Source: Pollenia angustigena (lineage: Eukaryota > Arthropoda > Insecta > Diptera > Polleniidae). From it: a DNA stretch of 64,000 nucleotides. The position numbers were made by a program, and so were the translations under genes. The stretch is taken from contig OV884059.1 of assembly GCA_930367215.1 (NCBI GenBank), positions 235,289,803 through 235,353,802 of the forward strand. The letters run 5' to 3'. Under the pieces are notes generated by a model. That model was not told where the DNA came from. It saw nothing but the letters and a program-made list of their open reading frames with translations, and made no database searches. Shown one piece after another: positions 20,803 through 34,800 of this stretch; position 1 is the stretch's first letter, and each line of letters starts with the position of its first letter.

Positions 20803-22185
20803 TATACGCTTCACCACAGGTGGAAAAGGGTATATATAAGTTTGTCATTCCGTTTGTAATTTGTACAATATTGATCTTAGACCCTATAAAGTATATATAT
20901 TCTGGGTCCTTATGAGGAGAGAAGTTGATTTAACGATATCCGTCCGTCTGTCCGTCTTACGTTTGATATGTGTTTTCCGGAGACTCCAGATTTGATAGCG
21001 GATAGCTTGTTTTACAGTTATGTCACATATAGTCCACCATTTCTTGCTATTGAAATTCAGCCAGATCGGTCCAACAATGGCTAAGATATGACCAAAAAAC
21101 ACGACTGCCTCTAATTTTTCCAAAAAATCCCTTGTGGTTGTTGTATTTATATTACTTTTTTCTGTATATCTGGAGAACGGCAAGAGCCAAAGCAGAATGT
21201 ACTAATAACGTGACCTCACAAGCGCAGCTGTTTGCAGTGATTTTCTTCGTGTGTGACTTTTGTCGTCATTTTTTTGTTTATTTACTTTTTTTATAAGGCA
21301 TTTTGACACTTGCCGTCTCAATTCTAGCAACTAAATGCCTGTAGTTTTTTTTATTGTTTCATTGTTGTAGTACTGAGGTCACTTTGTTAATACATTTTGA
21401 GCCAAAGTTTTCAAATTAGGTACAAACATTTAGGTTATAAATACACACCATCCCACAAAATGTGGGCGGGATTGGAGAAGTGGGCGTGGTACCTCCCATA
21501 CAAAAAGTATTAAACATTTTATAAAAACCTGAATTTTTTGACTGCAATATGACCTATGGTTACGCCTTATATATCAAAAGATCGGAAATTTTTAATAGAA
21601 AATATTTTGTAAAAAACTCGGGAAAATCGGTTCAGATACGAAAAAGTTATGACCAAAATATTAATTTTTTTTGAAAAATACCCATTTTCGGGAACCATAG
21701 ATCTTCCCGAGTCCAAGTTTTATAACCAAAATAACCGGCAAATTTCTTCTTTAACACATCGGTATATAAATCTGTCATATCGGTTAAGAAATAGCAGAGT
21801 TATGACCAAAATACTGAAATCCCAAAAATTATTCTTTTATAATTAAGTTTGTTTTTTATACCCTTCACCGAAGGTCCTACACCCTATAAAGTATATATAT
21901 TCTTATGAAAAGCGAAGTTCAAATCCGGTTGTAGTTGTCTAGGGGGTGTGTTAAGTTAGAAACTGTGAGTTCCCTGGTTCGAATCTTGGTTTTTTTAAAA
22001 AGAAATTTTTTTTAATATTTGTATGTTCTAAAAACATTAAAAAAAATTATTTACCTGTTTTCGCTTTTTAAATTTCATTTATAATGAAGTTTTAAGTATC
22101 GTAAATATGTAAGTGCATGTAAAAATTATTTAGTTGCTCTGTATTCTGCTCGCACAATGGTGATGGGTATATTGAGCTGACGAAA
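20803..22185 (+). mobile_element. Helentron-like repeat with one unit, truncated unit and tail
   Basis: One diverged full unit (TATACGCTTCACCACAGGTG.. to about 21850), a truncated second unit (CCTATAAAGTATATATATTC, to about 21915), then the tail GTCTAGGGGGTGTGTTAAG..CTCTGTATTCTGCTCGCAC. The order matches 60481-63103. The tail contains CCTGGTTCGAATCTTGG, which resembles a tRNA B box. No Rep/helicase gene. Interrupted by a MITE at 21193-21398. Confidence 0.6.
21193..21398. mobile_element. 206-bp MITE with 9-bp duplication
   Basis: CAGAATGTACTAATAACGTG..ACCTCA opposite TGAGGTCACTTTGTTAATAC. GAGCCAAAG is duplicated exactly at 21184-21192 and 21399-21407. The uninterrupted reading AAGAGCCAAAGTTTCCAAATT in all sister units (54209, 55035, 60858, 61561) proves the insertion. 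Confidence 0.88.
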
Positions 22186-22852
22186 TGTCTTGAAACGGCA
22201 TTAAAATGCATTTGTGCAGGGCTTTATTAAACACATAAAATTGTGTTAACACAAAAGTTGGCTTAAATTTAGTTTACCGACGCAGCTCCAAATAAAAAAC
22301 AAGTACCTAGGTTGATAGAAAATTGAAAACTAAGAAAAAAATATATAAAGTTTTTATATAAATAAGCGATTTTTCACTACGTTTCTGATCTTGAATCGAT
22401 CTTTCTGAACTACGGATGTGCACTTTAATACTTGTGTAGGTTATTCCAGTTATCCAGCTTATCTGCATTGACGGCCTTTGGCCGGGTGGAAAGATATTCT
22501 CCTTTATGGTATAATAAACACTGGCTCCGCTAACTAAAGCTTCTCTGCATAGCCGGCCTTAGATCTTTCTGAATATACAAACAAATTTATTTAAAAATTC
22601 TTAAACCATTAAGAAGCGGAGATGAGTTTAAGCATAATAATTACTATGGAAAAACGTTTTTGGAGCTGTATAGGTAAACTTAACTGCTCCCAAAAGTACA
22701 TTTAATTTTTATATATTCTATCGGCTTCGAGCCGCCACCGATTATTTTTTAAGTCAGCCGCCGCTGCCGACGAAATCTTACGGCGCAGGTCTCTGTACAA
22801 CACTTGAAAATTTTAATTTTTTCGGGAAAAAAAAAGAAATTAAAAAACACAA
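22186..22852. other. Region upstream of the zinc-finger gene
   Basis: Contains an imperfect inverted pair (TTTAGTTTACCGACGCAGCTCC near 22268 and GGAGCTGTATAGGTAAACTTAA near 22660) and the GC-rich repeat partner at 22725-22800. The promoter of the gene should lie here, but no TATA box or initiator is convincing. Confidence 0.4.
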
Positions 22853-23389
22853 ATGTCCAGCGATATTAAAATTGAATGTTTAATAAATGGAGTTCGTTAT
22901 AAATGCCGCACCTGTTTTGATCCAGGAAGAACATTTTACTCCCTTAGTGATGAGTATAGCAAGTCCAAAACTTTGTGTGATTTATTGAAGGATATTACTC
23001 AAATACAGGTAATCTAAATATGCATACTATGTAGATAAATTTTTTTCGAAATACAAATCACTTACAATTATCTTCCTAGACAAACAACGATGATTTACTC
23101 CCAAAAACAATGTGTTGCAACTGCTTAGGAAAACTAAAAAGTTCCTATGATTTTATACTTCAGATTCATGATGTTAATAAAAAATACTCGCAATTGTTAG
23201 ACAATTGTATTGATCCATTGCAGGACGTTGATAATTTTACCGATTGTTTGGCAGAATCAACAATTGACTTACCATTGAATCAGTATATTCCAGAAATTAA
23301 GATAGAGGAAGATTTTCCTGATCCTTATAACATTGTTTTAGATAACAATCAATGCGCAGGGGACAGTGAAGCAAAATTAGAAAACGAAG
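22853..23389 (+). CDS. ZAD-coding exons 1 and 2 of the zinc-finger gene
   Basis: Exon 1 ([18 protein letters not shown]) gives the first Cys pair CRTC; exon 2, after a 71-bp intron, gives the second pair in MCCNC followed by a helical stretch. This split ZAD defines the insect ZAD-ZNF family. Ends with an acidic region containing [10 protein letters not shown]. Confidence 0.88.
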
Positions 23390-26300
23390 GTATACTACAA
23401 AAAATAATTATATAGAAGATTTTGCTATTATACATTTCTTAAGGTGTACCGGAAGCTGAGGATTCTTTAGGTAACATTAATACAGATGACTTTAAAATAG
23501 GTGATCAATTAGGAAAACGTAAAAAGTATTATTTGAAAACCAGGTAAACCATCTGATATATGAAAGTACATACAAATATTAAAACCTATATTACTCACTC
23601 TTAATAAAAAGGAATCGAAACATAGATGAAGATTGTAACGATAACAGGTAAAATAATGATTAAATAATTTAAAATCAATTAAAATTTTTAATTAATTTCA
23701 GCTCGTCTTCATCTGATGAAAGTGATTATGTGCCACTCAAAAAGTTAAAGAATGAAAAATGCAGCAATACCAGCAGGTTTGTATTACACCTTCACTCGTT
23801 TTTATTTACGTACAAAAAAAAATAATATTTATTTATAGCCCGCTAGTTAAACGCAAAAAAGGTCGCCAAGCTCCACAATATTATGATCAAATTGAAAAAG
23901 TTAACGATCGTTTTGTGTGCCTCATATGCCAAAAAACATTTTCATTACGGAAGGATTGTGGTCGACATATAGCGTCGATTCATTTGCGCCAAACCATGTT
24001 TCCTTGCGAAATTTGCGGACAACGTTTTAGTCGCAAAGACAAAATACAACATCATATTAAACGTATGCATTCCGGCGGAATAGCGTATCCGCCTAAACAT
24101 AAGGAATGGTTGTTTGGAGATCGCTTATATTATAAACCCTCTACTTGGCTTCTTGTGCAATGTAAATTGTGTGATGCAACATTTAAAACGACTAAAGAAC
24201 TTCGTCGACATCTTACTGAGCACAGTAAGTTTGACACTCTTCATAATTTAGAAATAAGCAGTAACGTTATCCAACATTTGTTCGGAAATTTAATCGATTT
24301 GAACATCGTGAAGGACAGCATATGCAAAGATATCCGCGAAGAAAATTGGTTTAAATACTACACAGTGTTGAATAAATATGGCTATGAAATGTCCATAAGT
24401 GACACGGAAGTTGAAGACTTGAATGAAGAAACTCTAGAGAGCCCCAAGAAATACAAGTGCGATTTATGTGCAAAAGAGTTTTCTTTCCAATATCAAGTTT
24501 TCGCTCATTTAAAGGAGGTTCATGGCGAAAATGAAATTTCTTTAAAATGTAATCTATGCAAATTAGAATTTATTTCAATCAAAATGTATGAACAGCATTC
24601 AAAAACGCACTGCCGTAATAGAAATAAAGTTTTAGTTTGTGCGCAATGTCCAGCAAAATTTGTTTGGCCTGATAATATGAAAAACCACAATTGTGCCACT
24701 AAAATGCTGCTTATCTCAAAAGAATTACTTAAAAAACCACTAAAATGTAATATTTGCGATCGAAAATTTGAGGTAAAGACTAAATATGAAAAACATTTAG
24801 AAACGCATAAAGACGGAAGAACGGTATCTGCCAAGACTATAATCCGTTGTGGCCTTTGCGCACACTCCTTCGACAAACTAAAAAATTTACGCCAACATAT
24901 GCCTTTACATGCGGATGGAAAGACTGGTATTGACTTTAAAGGCTGTATTTATGTAAAACGTTTCGAACGTGCAAAATCAATTGATTTTGCTTTACTACAG
25001 CAGGAAATACAAAACGCTTATAGTAAATCTCAAATAAGTCGTTTTTATCGAGCTATTAATAGGGATGGTAATGAACTGGACATTTTAGATTCGGATAGTG
25101 ATACGGAGGAAGCCAAGGATAATGATCAAGCTTTAGAAAATGAATATAAATGTGAACTCTGTAGTTCAGCATTCAGAAGAAGAAAACTTTTATTAAATCA
25201 TCAACACGAGAGTCACATTGGTGTGCCTTTGCCTTTCACGTGTAACGACTGTACCCAGCAATATGTAAGCAATGATTTATTGCAGCAACATTTGGTAAGG
25301 GATTGTTGGAATGAACATCGGCGAATAGCTCAACAATGTGACTATTGTAATGCTCGATTTATATGGCCGAATAATTTATTAAAACATAAAGAAATTCAGG
25401 TAAAAACTTTTTTATTTCTTTTTTTACTTCAGTCACATTTTTCGTATCTTATACGTTAGCATAAAAATCAGAAACAACCAAAGCCTCAACGAGCAAGTAC
25501 ACTAAAATGTGAGTATTGCGAAAAAGTATTCATATGGCCCAAGGATTTGGTGCGTCATAAAAAAACGCATACAGAAGGGAAAAAATTTACCTGTCCGCAT
25601 TGTGATCGTAAATTTCAACGCAAAGACAATTTGTTAGCGCACATCAGAATACATTGTCCTGATGGCATTCCCACTGTTTCCAATCCCGGTAAAAGCATCG
25701 ACTACATACTACCACATTTAATAAAGCCACATGGCTGCAAACGCATTAAATGCATGATATGTTATTCTGAACACAATCGCATACGCGATTTGAGATCTCA
25801 TTTACGAACACATCGGTATGCAGTAAACTTTGAAAAAAGAACAGAAATCGAAAGTTTGGAAGTCATATCTTCTCAACTATATCCAGATGAACCAGTTGCT
25901 TTAACAGAAGATGTATTAATAAAACGTATCAGCTCCGATATTGTCGCGGAAAATAATTTAGAACGTTTTTACTCTATAACAAATGAAAATGGATATGAAG
26001 TTTCTTTAGACAGTTCTGAAACGGAAAGCGATTCTGATGACAACGATAACGATAAAGAAGTCAATAAATCAAAACGTATATATAAATGTGATTTATGTCC
26101 AAATTTAAGTTTTAATCGTAAATACAAACTTTTTGCCCACCAAAACAATAAGCATACTTGGGAAGAAGCTCGTCATATTTGTATACACTGTAACGGGCGA
26201 TTTATTTCATCATATATGCTGCAACTACACTATAAGAATCAATGTAAAAATACTAAAAAACGCAACTTTTGCCGTCGTTGTCCCTTGCGATTTATGTGGA

Positions 26301-28839
26301 AGAGTAATATGAAAGCTCATATCACAATGGAACATGGTCACGAGGTTAGTTGAAATATATGATTGCAATATACAGGTGTGTTCTGGAAATCTAAAACGCA
26401 AATTTATAATTTTTTTTATAAAATTCTGTTTATTACAGAAATAATTGTATATTTGTCATAAAACTATTTTATTATAGAAATCTTATTAAAAAACGACGTT
26501 TAAAATTCTTGCGTTTTCGATTTCTAGTACACCCCAGATAAATAAAATCTCATTACAATTATGAGTTTAAACATACATATGTGTATTTGGAGGGCTCAGA
26601 GCTAAAAGGAACCAAGTCAAAAAAGAAATTTCGAAAACATTTTGAGTTTAAGTAAATAAACTCCCATTAATTTTTGGAGCCATTGGTGTTGGTTTGAATT
26701 CATTTATTAAAACTAAAAACTCACAATGTACAATGACGTTAGTTTGAAATTAAACAGAATTGCAAAAATAAGGGTTTAAAACTAAACATGCTAAAAACAA
26801 GTGTGTATTATTAAGTGCAGAAGAAATACAATGATGAATGATGAAAAAGTTTTCGTTCATTATCAACACTCTCCCTGAATGACAACTTTAGAAAAACAAA
26901 TAATTTCTTATGCACCTTTCACAAAATTATAAAATACAATTCAAAAGAAAATATAAAATTAACATTTCAATTTAAATATTTAAAATAACAAAAAAGTTTA
27001 GTAAAGTCCAAATTTAGTTCAAAATCTTCTAGTTTCCGAGGAGTAACAGCCTTGGTAAATACATCTGCAACCATCTCGCCTGTACACAGGTATTCCAAAA
27101 CGACTTCGTTCATATCGATTTTTTGACGGATATATTTGGCTTTAATATCCACATGTTTTGTTCTGTGTGAATAATTATTACTAAGGGCGACTTGTAAGGC
27201 ACCCTTGTTGTCACAATATATCAACATGCTTTTACAGCTACTGGGATTAAGTTCAGCTTCTAGACGTTTAAGCCAAACTGATTCCTGGATTGCAGCAGTA
27301 AGTGACATAAACTCGGCATGAAATTGCACCAGATTGATAAACAAAAACGTAGCCAGTTGTAGATTGGCGGTCGTCAACATCCCCAGCCCAATCAGCATCA
27401 CAGAAGCCTTTCATTTCTACACCGGTTTGCTTTTTATATACAATACCTTTGTCGATTGTACTTTTTTTTTTTTTTTTTTTTTTTCCTTTATTCGTATTTC
27501 TTTAATATTAATTTGTTTACATTTTAACTTATTTTATTTTAAAGAGGTTAGCAAAATATATTCCTTTTCTACTTTGACATTTTGTGTTGTGGTAATATTT
27601 ATAATATTCTTTTTTTAAGTAACTTAGTTTTGAAGGAAAACTTAATAAAAAACCTTCTGAAATATCTCCTATAAACTAAATACTTAAACTAGGTTAAAAT
27701 TGTAAAAATTTATAAAGAGGTAAGCTCGTTTATGTGTTGGAATATTGAGAGTTCGCATCTTCCGTTGAAGTTTTCTGTTAAATAGTTTAATTTAACATTG
27801 ACAGTAGGAAAACCAGCGAGTGTGTGAAGTCGTCGCGTTGAATAGTGCCACGGAAGTTTAAAAATAAGCTTCAGAATCTTGTTTTGGGCCACTTGGAGCT
27901 TTTTTCTGTGGCAATTTGCTGACGTATACCATACTGGAGTACAGTAAAACATTATTGGGTGAAAAATAGATTTAATTAAAAGTTTTTTGTTCTCAATTGA
28001 GAGATCCGATTTCCTGTTAATTAACGGGTATATAATTTGTGTGACCCTGTTTATTTTGTCCACAATGTATGGAATGTGGTGATTGAAATTTAGTTTCGTA
28101 TCTAGTATAACACCCAGATATTTAACATTTTCTTCCCAATTTATGTCGTGGTTCTCAAACTGCAATGGGCCTTGAGGCGTGAAGCAAGACTTACGCTTTC
28201 TCGTAAAATATATGGCTTTTGTTTTTTCTGGATTTATTAGAATTTTCCATTTGTTAAAATATTGTTTTAGTTCAACCATTGCTGATTTCAAGTTATTTAT
28301 TATATTAACAGAATATAAATCAGAGCTTAGGATAGAGGTATCATCAGCAAAAATTGTTGTTGTGCAATTTTAAAATGTAGGAATATCAGCAGTGTAAATA
28401 TTATACAATATTGGTGATAAACAGGAACCCTGTGGGCATCCTGCATTTACATGTACTTCGCGTGATATTGTTTTCCCAATGTAGACGTGAAAACTTCTAT
28501 CACTTAGAAAACTTAATATAATTTTTATAATTTCCTCTGGAAAGTTAAGAGTTTTTAACTTGTAGATAAGGCCATTATGCCAAACAGAGTCAAATGCTGA
28601 TTTGATGTCGAGAAGAACCATTCCCGTTGAGTTTCCATTTTTAAATTCATTTTTAACTATTTTTTTAATTTTGAGCAACGGTTGAATTGTATTGTGTTCT
28701 CTTCTAAAACCAAATTGGTTGGTAGGAAAAACTTCATGTAAATAAACAAAATTTAGTATTTTTTCCTTAATTATCTTTTCCAATATTTTACTAATTGTTA
28801 ATTGGCCTAGGAGGCTTTTATATATTACTGTGAATGAAA

Positions 28840-28872
<33 letters not shown>

Positions 28873-31800
28873 GATGGTAAGAGACTAATAGGTCTATAAG
28901 ACTCCGGAGATTCAGCTGGTTTTTTTGGTTTTGGTATTGCTATCGTTTTTGACCTTTTTCATTAATCTGGGAAATAACATAACTTTGAGCATGCATTAAA
29001 TAAATTTGTTATATATTTGATTCCTTTCTTTGGAAGCTTTTTTAAACATTTGTTGTTAATTTCATCAATACCAGGTGATTTTTTATTTTTGATCTTCCTA
29101 ATGAGATTTGATGTATTTTCGACCGATATGTAATAACTCTGTGATATGTTATTTATTTCAGTACGTTCTATGCTGTTTACGACATTATTTACCTCTAATA
29201 TTGTTTCGTCATCACTAAGGTGATTTAAAACATTGTTGTTTAAATAAAAATTGTCTGCTAAAACATTGCATTTTTCTTCTAATGTACTGTATATTTTATT
29301 ATTATCTTTATGTAGTGGCATGTTTTTGTGTTTTCTTTTTAATACTTTTGCTAGGTTCCAAAACGGAGAAGAATGTTTATCTAACGTAGATAACATGTTA
29401 TTCCACGATTTGTTTTTATATTTAACTAGTTCATTAATGATTTTCTTGTTAAGCCGCGTCATTTGCTGGTGATCCTCTTATGTCTCTGCACCTTTTCCAA
29501 TTTCTTCTATAAATGTTCCTAAATTGGATTAAAATTTTTATGTCATTTGGCAATTTCGTATCGGCTTCAATTTGCTTTTTTTGGTATACTATATTCTATT
29601 GATTCTGTAATGGTATTGTTAAAGGAAAGGATGAAATCATCAATTTCTGATGTACTTATTACTTCCGTAAAGTTTGGTTTTAAAGGGAGATTTCTATTAA
29701 TGTATCGAACATATTTTGTCCAATTTGCTTTGCCAAAGTTATATGACTTATTTTCGATCAAGTCTAAGCTCACATTTATATTTCCAACTACTGGGAGGTG
29801 GTCCGAGCTTAAGTCATTTACGGCCTTTATTGAACAGATTATTTGTGGGCTATTTGTTATAAATAAGTCTAACGTTGACGGTCGCTTTCTTGGGTCAGCA
29901 GGTATATACGTACATTCGAAGGGAAAGACGATTTCAAGATGATTTGGTTGAATTTTTTCATACAGAATGTTTCCCCAGCAATTATTTTTTATGGCAGCCC
30001 CAATAACGGTTTCTGCAATTAAAATCACCCCCTAAAATGTATTTGCTATTTGAGTTTGTAAGCATACGCAGATCAGAAATAAACATTTGTTTACTGTTTG
30101 AGTTTGCACTTAAACCACCCGGGAAGTAACATGAATATAAATGTAGAAATTCATTTCCAATCGTGATCTTAACCCCTATGTGCTCGATTAGTTTAGTGTT
30201 TTTAAGTGGCAATAACTCATGTGATATATTTTTCCTTATTAACAAAGCTACACCGCCACCTCTACCTTGTTTACGGTCATATCTGTAACAGATGAAGTTG
30301 TTGTGTCTAATAGAAATTTTTTTCATTTAGCCAAGTTTCACTAAGAAGGCAGACATCAATTTTGTTTTTGTTTATGAACTCAAAAAGTTCATCTTTTTTA
30401 AAGCGAACACCTCGAGCATTCCATTGAGCCATTTTTAAGACGTTGTTATTCATCGTGAGAGGAATTTAAATGCAAGACTGGTTAATACCTGAAATTGGTC
30501 AGCACGGGATTTGCATTTGCTCAGATTATTTATGAGCTCAACAGTTAGGGTTTTTAGCTCTTCGAGAGAAAAGAGATTTTCATTATTATTATGATTTGAC
30601 GGTAGGGTATTTCCCCACGAATTTGCATTTGTTGTTACATTTTGATTTAACGCATTTGGAAAATGAGTAGTATATTCTGAGCTACTATTGTTTAAGTGGT
30701 TTACCACAGGTCTGGTAACTCTTCTTGGCTGAGAACGCTGTTTAACTTCCAGATATGTTGCTCTGTTTGGACATTGTGGTGACATGGCCTTATGAGGACC
30801 TTTACAGTTTGCACACTTTACGACATTTGATGTGCATTCTGTAGTTTTGTGACTACCAGCACAATTAGCACAGTAGGTTTTGACGTTGCATCTGCTAGCA
30901 CCATGGCCAAACATTTGACAGTTGTAACACTGGGTGGGCTTAGATCGGTTTGGTTTCTGATACTCCCATCTGACCTTAATAAAATTAATTGCGGAGTAAT
31001 TTTGTCTTAGTTCTTTCAGCAAGATAGATTTCCTCTCAAAATAAACTATAAAAATTCAAAAGTTCACCTCTATTTTCTATTTCCCTGGTGACAATTTTGA
31101 CATCAATGCATTTTAATCCTTTAGCCAAAAGATCTTTTTTAATTACTACCGGGTCGCATTTGTCCATTCCCAGAAGTACTGCTTTGAACGGTTTCTCATT
31201 TTTCGTAGAATATGTGAAATATTCAAAATCATAGTTTTTTTTTAAAGTTTCACAAACAGTATCGTAATCATTTTTCTTTGAGCAGAACACTTTTAAGCCA
31301 ATAGAAATTTTTCGAATTGAATACTCGGTTATTTTTAGTATTCTCATAATTTCATGTACTTGCTCTGTTTTACACTTCAGTATCGTCAGCGGTGGTACTT
31401 TTATTTTAGCAACGTCATCAATAATAATTTCGTCATCATCATTATCAATTGTTTGCAAGGGAGCAAAATAATTTTGGTTTCCAACTCTCTGAGAAGAGGT
31501 TGGTTGGTTAGTTTTGCTCATTTTACTCAGCCTTGAGTAGGCAGTAACATCATCATCACAACGCGCTCTTTTTATAATTTTGTATTTATTTGTTATTGTT
31601 TGAAACAATGCAAAAGTAACTGTTTAATTTAAAAGAAGTTAAACACTTTGTAATTTTGCAGGAAGAAACTTTGTAAATTTGTAAACACAACTTAACTCTG
31701 CAAGTGCGAGTTTAAGAATGATACCTTTTAAATATCTCATAACGCGTTTAAGTGCCTCCCAGTGTGCTTTACCAGGATTGGTACCAAAACAACTTAAAAA

Positions 31801-34800
31801 ATTCACTGCATAGCAAATATCGGGTCGAGTAATTTGGGCTGCAAACAACAAGCACCCAATTGCCTGCATATAGGGAACACGTGACATTTCACGCTTTGCA
31901 TCTTCATCTTTGGGGCACATACTTGAAGATAGTTTTTGGTTGTAGTCAATTGGGGTTGAAGTTGGGTTGCAATCACTCATAACGAAACGTACCAAAATGT
32001 TTGAAATATATTGCGATTGATTGATCTTAATAGTTATTTTCATACCCAGCACTGACGACATCTATCCCAAGTCCTTCATTTTAAATTTGTTGGCTAGCTT
32101 GGATTTCACAGAATTGATTGTAGGCATGTTGTTGGAAAATATCAAAACGTCGTCAACATAAATAGCGACGTACAACATAAGGCCATCACTTATTTTATAA
32201 TAGACGCACTGGTCTACTTCACCTCTTGTAAGACCCATCTTTAGCAATTCGTTGTTTATAGTCTCATTCCAAACGCGCCCCGACTGTTTGAGACCATAAA
32301 TGGATTTTTTCAACAAACATACTTTATCGGAGCCATCATCAAACATTTCCGGTTGTTGCATATAAACAGTTTCCTTAAGTGTACCATTCAAATATGCACT
32401 CACAGCGTCCATTTGGTGTACGTACATATTGTGTTTAACATTCAGCGCCAATAGATAACGAATGGAATCATATCGGACAACAGGTGAGAAGGTTTCATTG
32501 AAATCGATTCCTTCTCGTTGTGAGAAACCTTTGGACACTAACCTCGCTTTCCACCGTATAGCATTACCATGTTCATCTCGTTTAGTTTTGAACACCCATT
32601 TAGATTTTACAGCCTTTTCTCCCGGTAGTAAATTGGTAAGTACCCACGTGTTATTTGTCATCAACGAATCAATCTCTTGCTGCATGGCAGCTTTCCACTC
32701 CGCTGAGTGGTTTGATAACATTGCATCCTTCACACTACTTGGATCATCGGAAACGAATTGCATTGCACTAAAGTTCTGTGATTGTTGAGTTTTGTTGGCT
32801 ATACGATTTGATCGACGTACTATATTTCCGTCCGCAGGAATATTTTGGGCCTCGTATGATTTCGGAGCCCATTCACTATCCTCTACTTCAACGGGTGATG
32901 GCAAAGGTGACGACCACTCAGAGTCAACATAATCACTTTCAACGGATTCATCGTCCGCCAGTGCATCATCATTGTCCGACACAATTTCAGGTGTTAATTT
33001 AACCACGTTTGTGCTTTCCCCTGAATTAACACGGTCATGACATTGAAGCAGTTCTGGGTAATAAAAATCACTATCGATGTTCAGGTTCACTTTACTTCCC
33101 TCCAAGAACACCACATCACGGCTTATTATTATGCCGTTGTCCACTGGATTGAATAGTCGATAGCCTTTGCTTTCGCAACTGTACCCCATCATGATACATT
33201 CTATGGATTTTGCATCCAGTTTACGACGCTTTTCTTTAGGTATATGTACGAGAGCTGGACACCCGAAGACTCTTAAAAATTTTAGGTTGGGACGGCGACT
33301 TGACCAAATTTCTTCAGGACTTTTGTCCTCATCACGGCAAGGAACTCTGTTTATCAGATAGCAGCTGTGTTTGCAGCTTCAGCCCAAAAACGGTGGTCTA
33401 ACCCGCTATCAATGAGCATACATCGAACACGTTCCATCAAGGTTCGATTAATTCTTTCCACCGTAACATTTTGTTCTGGAGAATATACGCACGTTTTTTG
33501 GTGAATAACTCCGCAGTCCTGCAAAAAATGTTTAAATTTTTCATTAACATACTCGCCTCCGTTGTCGGTTCTGAGAATTTGAATTTTTGTCAAGCACTGA
33601 TTTTTCCGCCATTTTCTTAAACAACACAAACGTATCAAAGACATCCGATTTTCTTTTAAGTGGGTACACAAAATACTTTCTGGAATAGTCATTAACAAAA
33701 GTTACCAAATACCGAGCTCCAGAAAAAGAGTTCACACTTAGTGGGCCAACAACATCGGAATGCACCAATTCAAGTAACTTCGTGGCTCTTGTACCATATT
33801 CCCTAATTGGCTTACTGGTTTGTTTTCCTTTTACACAAACTACACAAGGCTCTTTTCCTTTGTTGTCAAAATTAACTCCAATTGATGATTTTCTTACTTC
33901 AACTAGGTTCTTATCGCAAATGTGTCCCATTCTTCTATGCCATAAACCAATTTCTTTCTTTGCAACAATTGCATTATTCTGCTTTAATTGCGTTTCACTG
34001 TCAATCAGAGAACCTCAAAATCACTATTTTTCTTGATTTATTCATACGCTAAAATTTACATTCATTCTTTGCTTGCAAAACAAAGTTCAGCATTGGTAAT
34101 TTTTACTTCCTTTCGTACACATTTTATTTTTGCATTTATTCGTTTTTTATTGAAAGTGCTTCATTTGCATTTTTGTTGCTCACGCAATATAACACAACTG
34201 AGTAAATTCAAAAGAACACATTCTTATACTTTTTTTTACATTAACAACAACAATAAACCACTCGATGAGACGCTTTTTCCAAATTAACAACAATAAAAAC
34301 AACAATAAAAAGAATACATACCTACTACTACTGTACTTTTTAAAATGAAAAAAGTCTGTTTCTATGGAAATTGTGTGTCCTACATATGTAGGTATGTATG
34401 TGTGTTTAGTTTCATTTCAATTTTTTTTCTTTTACTACATATGTAGTTGCTGCTGAATATCTTCATGAGTAATGATTGTTTCATTTCAGGCTTTTTTGTT
34501 TGTATTTTTTTTTTTCTTTACCAAAAAAATCATTGTCGTACCGAACACTCAAACATCTTTATTAAAAAACGAAGGTAACGATTGTATAAATAACAAAGCA
34601 CGATGTGCGTTATTTGAATGACTGCAAACCAGCAGCGAATATTTGCGGTTGCGCAAGTTTGACTGTATGACCGTAAGCGAGTGTATTTGTTGTCGTTGAT
34701 TAAATGCGATTTTTTTTCAATCGTATAAAGCTGTTCTCTGCTGTCAATACGATATAATTCGTTGTAAACTGTAGCAGAGGTAACTAGTGTACCATCTTCA

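Larger units (their letters stand above)
27462..31718 (-). mobile_element. Second Jockey-clade LINE, inserted in copia RNase H
   Basis: T-run at 27462-27484 is the A-tail. The copia reading [14 protein letters not shown] is interrupted, with GGTATCAT on one side and GTACAAT on the other, so the target was near GGTACAAT. 5' end about 31718, giving about 4.26 kb. ORF1 and ORF2 are both present but contain frameshifts. Confidence 0.9.
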
